Source of the DNA: Nannocystaceae bacterium
GTDB lineage: Bacteria; Myxococcota_A; Polyangia; Nannocystales; Nannocystaceae
NCBI GenBank assembly: GCA_016763875.1
Contig: JAESSZ010000154.1
Span: 1 to 5,372, forward strand
Reading direction: 5' to 3'
DNA: 5,372 nucleotides
Both the position numbers and the translations under genes were made by a program. Below the pieces are notes generated by a model that saw only the letters and a program-made list of their open reading frames with translations, made no database searches and was not told where the DNA came from. Numbering within the stretch: the first letter of the stretch is position 1; every line of letters starts with the position of its first letter. Of this stretch, positions 1-5,372 are shown one piece after another.

Positions 1-2
1 AC

Positions 3-704
3 TTCGACTACGGTCGACTGCGCCTGGCGTACTTCGCCGACACCGGCGAGTGGGTAGATCCGAGTCTCGCTCGGCGCATGGCGAGTTGGGGTCCAGGCCG
101 CGCCGATGTCACTGAGGACGACGACGAAGACCCCGTGACGATTCCGGATCTCTGGGGCCTTCGCAGTCAGCGCTGGCTCACCCAGGCTGGCACGATCCGA
201 CAAGAAAGCCCGCTCGCCTTGGCGATCCGTCAAGAGACACAGCTGACCGATTCGAACCACGCGATGGCTCGCCCCCCGCGTGCACTGGCTTGGGCGCTCG
301 CGATGTATGTCTACTCGCTGCAGCCTCCGACGCGACCGGTCGCAAGCGAGAGCCGAGGTGCGGCAGTGTTCGCCGAGACGTGCGGTGCGTGCCACTCCAA
401 CGAGGCGTACGGGGGCGGAGTGATCGCTGCGGCGAAGATCGGAACCCATCAGGCGCTCGCGACCAGCCAGGGCCGTGGCACGGGTAGCTATCGTATCGCC
501 CCGCTGGTCCGGGTTTCCGAGGGGGCGCCGTACTTGCACGACGGCTCCGTCGCTTCGCTCACCGAACTTCTCTCGCCACAGCGGCTGCAACCCGAGTACG
601 AGGGCGGGCGTTTGGGTCCCGGACCGATCCCCGGTCACGCCGCGGGCACGAAGCTTGCGCCGCAGGATCGCGCCGCGTTGATCGCCTTCCTCGGAACCAT
701 TTAG
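3..704 (+). CDS. c-type cytochrome, di-heme peroxidase/RoxA-like, C-terminal part (5' end outside window)
   Basis: The frame is open from base 3 to the TAG at 702-704, giving 233 residues with no stop at the left edge, so the start lies outside the window. The ATG at 78 is internal: the residues before it (FDYGRLRLAYFADTG) read as normal coding sequence. A single CxxCH haem-attachment motif, CGACH, is at 381-395. It is followed by a segment of the form YRIAPLVRVSEGAPYLHDGS, which matches the conserved motif after the second haem in MauG/cytochrome c peroxidase and RoxA-like proteins, and by an ending DRAALIAFLGTI typical of that family. CxxCH proteins are matured outside the cytoplasm, so this is probably a periplasmic or outer-surface electron-transfer or oxidative enzyme. 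The first haem domain expected for the family would lie upstream. No Met follows the CxxCH, so a His would have to be the distal ligand. The substrate cannot be told from this fragment. Confidence 0.85.
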   Translation, partial: FDYGRLRLAYFADTGEWVDPSLARRMASWGPGRADVTEDDDEDPVTIPDLWGLRSQRWLTQAGTIRQESPLALAIRQETQLTDSNHAMARPPRALAWALAMYVYSLQPPTRPVASESRGAAVFAETCGACHSNEAYGGGVIAAAKIGTHQALATSQGRGTGSYRIAPLVRVSEGAPYLHDGSVASLTELLSPQRLQPEYEGGRLGPGPIPGHAAGTKLAPQDRAALIAFLGTI

Positions 705-717
705 CCGCAACGCGGCT
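703..717. terminator. possible small bidirectional hairpin between convergent genes
   Basis: AGCCGC at 703-708 and GCGGCT at 712-717 are perfect inverted repeats with the 3-base loop AAC. The hairpin starts within the stop codon of the cytochrome gene and ends one base before the stop of the facing lipoprotein gene at 718-720. The position is right for a terminator shared by both strands. The stem is only 6 bp and no T-run follows on either strand, so termination is an inference. Confidence 0.3.
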
Positions 718-1440
718 CTATGTCTTGACGCCGGGCGGCAGGCTCGTCGGGGCATGCACGACAACGGTCTGCTGGACGGTCTGCTGCGCACCAGCGATGG
801 AAAGCACCGCCTTCACGGTGTAGGTCTGGTTCCAGCGGTTCTCGATCTGGCCCCAGTTGGGCTGCGTGGTGGCGTAGCTCACCGATAGGTCCTGGCCGGG
901 TTCGATCTTTTCGTTCCAGGCCTCGTACCCGTCCTCGTCCGCCCAGACGCTTGGCGCCCGAGTCTCCAAAATACCCGCCGATTTCCCGGACTCGAGCAGG
1001 AGCTCGACGGACTTCACGGCGGCATTGGCCGGCTCTGCGCTCGCGGGTGAGGTGATGGCCAGCTGGATGGAGCTTTGCTCGCAGGCGCGCTTGGACTTGG
1101 CTCGGCTACCGCTCTCCCTCGCCTGATCACGCTTACTATGACGCTTGCTCTTCTCCTTGCGCGCTCGCGGCCGTGTTCTTGGACCCGAACCGCAATCATC
1201 GGCGAGGGTCGCTGAAGTCATGTGGACCTCAATCGTGGCCGCCTTTGCATCGGGCACCGGGTCGGCGCTCGGCTCCGGGTCAGCGCTCGGCTCTGGGTCA
1301 GCGCTCGGCTCCGGGTCAGCGCTCGGCTCCGGCTCCGGCTGAGACGGTGGCGTCGCGGGCCTCTCGTCGACGGAACCGAGCCCGGTCGGGCTGCACCCAA
1401 ACAATCCAACAGCAACAACAACGGCGAGTCCCTTGCGCAT
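718..1440 (-). CDS. hypothetical lipoprotein with PEPSAD repeats and a basic Cys-bounded loop (240 aa)
   Basis: I do not recognise a named family. The start is fixed: the ATG at 1440-1438 has an in-frame TAG two codons upstream (1446-1444), and the protein begins with a lipoprotein signal, MRKGLAVVVAVGLFGC, with Cys16 as the likely lipidated residue. Ser at +2 fits outer-membrane sorting by the E. coli rule. Residues 17-68 form a Pro/Glu/Ala/Asp linker holding four exact PEPSAD repeats (37-60). Residues 69-82 look like a beta strand ending in DDC. Residues 88-118 are strikingly basic, with 15 Lys/Arg in 31, and lie between the only other cysteines, Cys83 and Cys120, which could form a disulphide. 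Residues 121-230 alternate hydrophobic and polar residues as in a beta-sandwich. A weak Shine-Dalgarno AAGG lies 11 bases before the ATG (1455-1452). Lipid-anchored export is likely; the function is unknown. Confidence 0.8.
   Translation of the reverse strand: MRKGLAVVVAVGLFGCSPTGLGSVDERPATPPSQPEPEPSADPEPSADPEPSADPEPSADPVPDAKAATIEVHMTSATLADDCGSGPRTRPRARKEKSKRHSKRDQARESGSRAKSKRACEQSSIQLAITSPASAEPANAAVKSVELLLESGKSAGILETRAPSVWADEDGYEAWNEKIEPGQDLSVSYATTQPNWGQIENRWNQTYTVKAVLSIAGAQQTVQQTVVVHAPTSLPPGVKT
1261..1332. repeat. 18-bp tandem repeat, four copies, inside the lipoprotein gene
   Basis: Four head-to-tail 18-base units run at 1261-1278, 1279-1296, 1297-1314 and 1315-1332. Units 3 and 4 are identical, unit 2 differs by one base and unit 1 by one base. 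On the coding (minus) strand each unit is six codons reading Pro-Glu-Pro-Ser-Ala-Asp, and both differences are synonymous third-position changes (CCG/CCA and GCT/GCC). The period is a multiple of three, so gain or loss of a unit keeps the frame and only alters the length of the linker that holds the domain away from the membrane anchor. Confidence 0.95.
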
Positions 1441-1513
1441 CCCCTACGTTACCTTATCGCGGTGATCTCCTTCGGATCGCAGACTTTGGTCCGGTGTTGT
1501 TGGCCGGGGGGGC

Positions 1514-1526
1514 AGATACCGTATCT
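1514..1526. promoter_or_regulatory. interrupted palindrome in divergent intergenic region, candidate operator
   Basis: AGATAC at 1514-1519 and GTATCT at 1521-1526 are perfect inverted repeats with a single base between them. They lie in the 174-base region between the divergent lipoprotein gene and the PH-like membrane protein gene, 74 bases from one start codon and 88 from the other. This AT-richer symmetric element stands out from its GC-rich surroundings and would suit a dimeric regulator. TTGTTG at 1497-1502 could be a -35 element for the plus strand, but no good -10 follows at normal spacing. The regulatory role is an inference. Confidence 0.3.
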
Positions 1527-1599
1527 ACGTGGTGCCTGATCTACGTCGCAGCGGCACTTTCCCGCAATCCGATCCGCTCGCCGGCCACTCATCCAAGGT

Positions 1600-1606
1600 G
1601 GAGGGG
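1600..1606 (+). promoter_or_regulatory. ribosome binding site GGAGGGG, partly in a small hairpin
   Basis: GGAGGGG lies 8 bases before the ATG at 1615, close to ideal spacing, and supports that start. The last four bases, GGGG (1603-1606), can pair with CCCC (1610-1613) around an AAT loop, which would partly cover the site. The upstream AAGG (1595-1598) extends the purine-rich run. Confidence 0.7.
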
Positions 1607-1614
1607 AATCCCCA

Positions 1615-2376
1615 ATGCTGCCCGGCGACCAGTTCATCCACCAGCAACTCGGCACGTACCTGGCGGGCGAACCCGCGGTGTACACGGCGTATCTCGAAAC
1701 CGCGACGAGCGGCGGGGTCATCGGCACCCTCGCGCGCAAGGCGTACTGGGGCGCGCTTACGGCGAGTCGATTGTATCTGATCGAGACGTCCGTTGGTGCC
1801 TTCAACCCGACCATGGAGAACAAGGGCGTTCGCTGCATCGAGCGGTCGACGATCCTGGGTGTTCACACGGGCGGCACGAAACTGACGTTGGCATTGGCCG
1901 GGGGCGAAACACTCGACCTCATCGCCCGGCCCGACCCCAAGCACGCATCGGGGCAAGCGTACTTTTTGGCGGAGCTGTCCACGCGGCACGGCGCGGGTAA
2001 GGTCGCTGACGGACTCAAGAAACGCTCGACGCTCAAGAGGGTTGGTGGCGTCGTCGTGGGAGTGTTAGTGGCGGGCTACTTCGCGGCGTCCGCTCTGTAC
2101 CTCGACAAGGCCGAGGTCGCGATCAACTGCAACCCTCGGGCAGACACAATCGCGTGCACGGCCGAGCACACGTCGGGCGGTGCCTCTGCCAAGGCATGCT
2201 GGCGCATCGAGTTGTCGTGCGCCAACGGTGAACGTCCGGTCGCGCGCGTATGTACGGACGTCGACAAGGCCGAGAGCGCCGAGGTCGTGCTCGAAGAGGC
2301 CGACTTCTCCAAGTTCGACCAGTGCGACTCCGTCACCGGATTGGAGCTGAAGGGGCTCGAGATCAAGCCCCAGTAG
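1615..2376 (+). CDS. PH/GRAM-like domain protein with one membrane helix and a Cys-rich outer domain (253 aa)
   Basis: The ATG at 1615 has a strong ribosome binding site. Residues 1-125 look like a small beta-rich domain. A stretch around 47-58 (ALTASRLYLIET) followed by ERSTILGVHTGGTKLTLALA (76-95) resembles the strands of bacterial PH/GRAM-like domains, in which a solvent-facing sheet reads out a ligand or partner. Residues 126-142 are basic (KKRSTLKR), followed by a single hydrophobic helix at about 143-163. By the positive-inside rule the N-terminal domain is cytoplasmic and the remainder is outside. The outer part (164-253) has six cysteines at 172, 181, 195, 202, 213 and 237, suggesting up to three disulphides, and ends in an acidic region. 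The gene is divergent from the small lipoprotein gene and convergent with the large one. The PH-like call rests on pattern recognition only; the function is unknown, and a sensor or scaffold across the inner membrane is one possibility. Confidence 0.8.
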   Translation: MLPGDQFIHQQLGTYLAGEPAVYTAYLETATSGGVIGTLARKAYWGALTASRLYLIETSVGAFNPTMENKGVRCIERSTILGVHTGGTKLTLALAGGETLDLIARPDPKHASGQAYFLAELSTRHGAGKVADGLKKRSTLKRVGGVVVGVLVAGYFAASALYLDKAEVAINCNPRADTIACTAEHTSGGASAKACWRIELSCANGERPVARVCTDVDKAESAEVVLEEADFSKFDQCDSVTGLELKGLEIKPQ

Positions 2377-2475
2377 CTCAAACCCGAGTCGCTAGGACTT
2401 GCGGCGAGTGCCGAACCCGGCGACGAGCAACAGGACAAGCCGACATCGACCAAGGAGACCGTAGCGGAGCCTTGT

Positions 2476-4487
2476 TCACGGAGACTTCGATGGCGTGGTC
2501 ATGCTTTTGATGATCGCCTTCGCATCTGCACCGCCCGCGTTGCAGATGAGCGTGTTCCCCAGTTCTTCGAAGCCGCGACGCAAAACGGTGATCCGCTGAT
2601 CGGCGCTGACGACTGCCGCGGCTCGAAACACCCTGCGAATACCGAGAGCCGCGTCGGCGGCGCAGCCTGCATCACTGCCGTCTTGTCGCGATAGGATCGG
2701 TGACGCCCAGTTGAGGTCCGAAGTGTCTGGGGCGTAGGCGGCCTTTGGCTCGGCATCGGCGGCGATGATGAGCTGGGTGATGAGCGTACGGCCGCGGCGG
2801 TCCACCTGCAGCACGCCGACGAGGCGCTCGACTGCCTTGCCAAGCGGCGTTGTGGACTGGCCCTTGCCCTGCGCGCGCACATACAGCATCGGTTCAACTT
2901 TTCGCTCGCCCGTGCCGAACACGCTGTCCGGTTCGACGCCGAATCCCAGCCGAAACGCACCCTCGCTGCCGCGCGTGACCTCGTCGACCTTGCCGAGGCG
3001 GTCCACCTCGCCGCCGACCACCGACGTCAGCCATACGTGGGCGGCACTGGCGTCCTTGGGGGCAGCGGTGATCAGCGCGACGGCGCCCTCGGGTCGGTCG
3101 AAGTCCGGAAAAATGCCCTGCAGTGCGACGACAGGGGGCAATGCCGGGTGTTTGGGCGACATCCACGACATGGTTGTCGACAACATCTGCATCGGTGTGC
3201 GGTGTGCGGCGTGGACCAGGCACAGCGGTCCACACTCGGCAAACGTCTCGGCGGACTCCGACGCGCTGAGTTTCGATAGCGTTCGGTGCGGCGGTACGGC
3301 GGCCAGCCCCTTGTTATGTCGAGGCGGACAAAACCCTCGAGTGCGGCGGCCTCGGTCTTCACCGCGGGGAGCAGTGCGACGGTCGTCGCGGCGGCGTCGA
3401 AGACCTCACGGCCGTGCGGCGTCAGCGAGCCCACACCCAACAGTTGCGCTTGTGTGCCCTTGGCTTCGAGCATCCAACCCCAGTCGTCTAGCTCGAGGCC
3501 CTCGTCGACCATCACCGTTTCGGCCACGAGCAGCGACGAGATTCCGAACGCGAGCGCGGTTGCCCGTTGGTCGGGGGTGACGGTCGCCACAGCACGCATC
3601 ATCGAGTAGGTGCCAAAAAATGTTGCGAGATCGCGGAGGTGCCACGGCCGAACGTGCATCGCAGCCAACGAGTCGCGTCGCCCCAGCTCAACCAAGGCGG
3701 GAGTCTGCACGGCAGCGACAGGCTTGGCGCTGAGGCGGGGCGCCAGGGCCTTGCGGGCCTCCGCTGGGGTCATGCCCGTCACTTGCGAGAACACGACGAC
3801 GCGGGCGTAGCCGCCTTGCACACTCACCACGACGTAACCTTCGTCGTCGAGCTGGGCGGCGTATACCGGCCCGCCTTCCGCCACCCAGCCCTTCAACGGC
3901 CGGAGGTGCGGGGCCATGGCTGGCTCGAGCGACGCAATGAATGCCGCGCCGTCAGTCACTGGCACCAACACAACCTGACGCAGGCCGAGGCTACGGTGTC
4001 CCGCGGGATCCGCATAAGCGTTGGGTAGGCCCGGTGACGCCACGGGTGCTTCGCCCAAGCCGGCGACCCACGGTCGTGTTTGATCGATGCCCTCCAGCGC
4101 CGCGAGATTGAGCCCGAGTATCTGTTTGCCCACCTGCTCCAGCACGTCCGAAACCGTCGCCGCGCCCAGGACCGCGCGAATCTCAGGGGGTGCTTTCTCA
4201 CCGAGCAAATCGGTGATTGTTGCTCGCGCGGCGTCCCACTTTGCCGGACGCACAACGAATGCCAACGCGGGCCCCTCGCCAATCGATGCCAGCAATGCCG
4301 CAACTTCACGGTGCGGCGAGGGGTCACCGGGCGATCCGTCATCGGCCGCTGGCGAGTCAGGCGCGGGCGTAGCAGATGTCTCTGGTATCGGCGTAGGTGT
4401 CGGGGAACCGGCCCCCGCGTCGCCTTTGCATGCCGCGGCCAGCGACAGCACAACGACAAGCGGGCGGAAGACTCGGAAGGTGACCAT
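2476..4487 (-). pseudogene. large lipoprotein of unknown function, interrupted by an apparent frameshift near 3312
   Basis: The ATG at 4487-4485 gives a compact lipoprotein signal, MVTFRVFRPLVVVLSLAAAC, with Cys20 as the acceptor (Ala at -3 is a slightly weak lipobox). A GTG at 4517 is in frame but would put ten polar residues before the signal. Residues 21-60 are a Pro/Thr/Ser/Asp-rich linker, followed by a mixed alpha/beta secreted region. Normal-looking sequence runs in this frame to about residue 392 (FVRLDIT, codon ACA at 3314-3312). It then turns into an Arg/Cys-rich tail of 79 residues, typical of a wrong frame, ending near 3072. Stepping back one base at 3312 restores good sequence (KGLAAVPPHRTLSKLSASES), which continues for 278 codons to the TGA at 2478-2476. 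The repaired protein would have about 670 residues. One missing base in ACAAGGGG explains this. It may be a true mutation or a sequencing error. The family is not recognised, and no catalytic motif is evident. Confidence 0.75.
3305..3316 (-). other. frameshift point within the large lipoprotein gene
   Basis: On the minus strand the codons ATA ACA AGG GGC carry the upstream frame, and AAG GGG CTG GCC carry the downstream frame. The sequence is A/G-rich with a run of four G, a usual place for indel errors. It lacks the X XXY YYZ heptamer of classical -1 programmed frameshifting, so a lost base is more likely than recoding. The exact base cannot be fixed without a homologue. Confidence 0.7.
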
Positions 4488-4519
4488 GTGCGCGATGGTG
4501 CTTGACGGTTGGCACACGT

Positions 4520-5371
4520 CTACGACATCACTTCGCGGACGAGCGTCGCGAGCATGTTGAGCAACCCGTCCAGTCGCTTTGAGCGGGCGGCTTGTCGCTG
4601 GTACAGCAGGCAGACTTGAAACGGGGCTACGCGGTATCGCGGCAGGATGGGCACGAGGGCGCCAGTCTCCTTGAGCTCGCGCAACACGGATTTCGCGACG
4701 AAACCAATGCCGAGACCCGCGCGCATAGCGGTGTCCAGGGCGCGGCTATCGTTGGACGAAAAACCACCTCCGACCGGTACGTCGTGCTCCGTGCCACTGG
4801 AGTCGATCAGTGGCCACTGCCGCTGGGGTAGGTCGGGTTGGAACTTCAGACACTGGTGGTGTTTGAGATCCTGCAGGCGCTTGGGACGTCCACAGCGCTC
4901 GACATAGCTTGGCGTCGCCGCGAGCACGAAGTTCCCAAAACTGGCGACCCGCCGCTGGAGCAGCGTGCTGTCCGGTTGGGGGCCGACGGCGATAGCGACG
5001 TCGATCCGCTGCTCCAGAAGATCGACTGGCTGGTCGGTGGCTATGATCTGGAGCTCGAGGTTGGGGTGGTCGATCAGGAACTCGCTGATGAGGGTGAGCT
5101 GGTGCGCCATGAGGAGTCGCGTGGGAATGCTGACTCGCAGCGTGCCCCGTAGGGTTTCGCGATCGATCAGCGAGTCTTCGGCGAGTGTCACTTCGTTCAA
5201 GATGCGGAGGCAGTGCTCGTGGAACTGACGGCCGTTCTCCGTGAGGGACACGTGGCGGGTCGTACGCATCATGAGCGGCTTGTCGAGCTGCTCTTCGAGG
5301 CGTGCGAGGCATCTCGTGACTGCATTCTTGGTCACGCCCAGTGCACGGGCGGCGCCGGACAAGCTGCCGCG
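4520..5371 (-). CDS. LysR-family transcriptional regulator (N-terminal few residues outside window)
   Basis: The frame is open to the right edge and encodes 283 residues, ending at the TAG at 4522-4520. The visible protein begins RGSLSGAARALGVTKNAV, which is the middle of the LysR winged helix-turn-helix. About 15-20 residues including the start codon therefore lie beyond the edge, and the TTG at 5362 is not a start. The recognition helix (TKNAVTRCLARLEEQL) and wing (RTTRHVSLTENG) are intact, followed by the linker helix. The effector-binding domain starts at GTLRVSIP, about 75 residues in, with the typical IDVAIAVGPQPDSTLLQRRV and SSNDSRALDTAMRAGLGIGF segments. These resemble the CrgA-like subgroup common in proteobacteria. 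It should bind DNA as a multimer and respond to a small molecule. LysR genes often control a divergent neighbour, which here would lie outside the window. On the same strand, the large lipoprotein gene follows within 2 (GTG) or 32 (ATG) bases and could be cotranscribed. Confidence 0.93.
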   Translation of the reverse strand, partial: RGSLSGAARALGVTKNAVTRCLARLEEQLDKPLMMRTTRHVSLTENGRQFHEHCLRILNEVTLAEDSLIDRETLRGTLRVSIPTRLLMAHQLTLISEFLIDHPNLELQIIATDQPVDLLEQRIDVAIAVGPQPDSTLLQRRVASFGNFVLAATPSYVERCGRPKRLQDLKHHQCLKFQPDLPQRQWPLIDSSGTEHDVPVGGGFSSNDSRALDTAMRAGLGIGFVAKSVLRELKETGALVPILPRYRVAPFQVCLLYQRQAARSKRLDGLLNMLATLVREVMS

Positions 5372-5372
5372 G

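Noticed and set aside
1463..1474. AAGGAGATCACC on the minus strand, close to the perfect anti-16S sequence
   Set aside because: It lies about 30 bases before the lipoprotein ATG, too far for initiation, and no start codon follows at suitable spacing. It was not used as a ribosome binding site.
1173..2000. Long plus-strand open frame across the small lipoprotein gene and into the PH-like gene
   Set aside because: It is antisense to the lipoprotein gene and out of frame with the PH-like gene, is rich in Arg/Pro/Ser with no domain pattern, and crosses the control region. It is a GC-rich shadow frame.
2452..2473. AAGG...CCTT inverted repeat in the gap between the convergent genes ending at 2376 and 2476, as a terminator
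   Set aside because: The outer stem is 4 bp, the inner CCG/CGG is 3 bp, they are separated by an asymmetric internal loop, and no T-run follows. Nothing else convincing was seen in 2377-2475.
2476..3192. A separate 238-residue gene starting at the ATG at 3192
   Set aside because: Sensible coding sequence in the same frame extends upstream of that ATG to about 3312, where it meets the end of the large lipoprotein's reading frame. There is no signal peptide at 3192. It is better read as the 3' part of the broken gene.
2765..3580. 271-codon plus-strand open frame
   Set aside because: It is antisense to the large lipoprotein gene on both sides of the frameshift, and its Ser/Arg/Pro-rich composition is typical of a shadow frame. 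The minus-strand reading has a lipoprotein signal and normal protein composition.
4746..5312. 188-codon minus-strand open frame inside the LysR gene
   Set aside because: It overlaps a clear LysR protein in another frame and consists mostly of Arg, Pro, Ala and His.

Overview
The window is GC-rich (by eye about two thirds G+C) and densely coding on both strands. The style of its proteins suggests a myxobacterium-like member of the former Deltaproteobacteria: large lipoproteins of unknown function with Pro/Glu/Ala-rich linkers, a c-type cytochrome of the di-heme peroxidase/RoxA-like kind, and a cytoplasmic domain anchored by one membrane helix with a Cys-rich outer domain. No rRNA, tRNA or marker gene is present, so the taxonomy is an inference from style only.

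Layout from left to right. (1) Bases 1-704, plus strand: the C-terminal part of a c-type cytochrome with one visible CxxCH haem site, cut by the left edge. (2) Bases 718-1440, minus strand: a 240-residue lipoprotein with a four-copy PEPSAD repeat and a very basic segment between its two non-lipobox cysteines. It converges on the cytochrome gene, with a small hairpin between them. (3) Bases 1441-1614: a divergent intergenic region with a perfect interrupted palindrome, three CTACGT motifs and a strong ribosome binding site. (4) Bases 1615-2376, plus strand: a 253-residue protein with a PH/GRAM-like N-terminal domain, one membrane helix and a six-cysteine outer domain. (5) Bases 2377-2475: a short convergent gap with nothing convincing in it. 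(6) Bases 4487-2476, minus strand: a gene for a large lipoprotein (about 670 residues) of unknown function, broken by an apparent one-base frameshift near 3312. (7) Bases 5371-4520, minus strand: a LysR-family regulator lacking only its first residues, which lie beyond the right edge. It is immediately upstream of the lipoprotein gene on the same strand.

The only plausible shared transcript is LysR plus the large lipoprotein. The other genes face each other or diverge, so no multi-gene pathway can be read here. Three of the five products are predicted to act at or outside the membrane, and with the cytochrome, which must be exported, that becomes four. I do not see a convincing new system. 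The points most worth a second look are the frameshifted lipoprotein gene, the basic Cys-bounded loop of the smaller lipoprotein, and the PH-like/membrane/Cys-rich protein.
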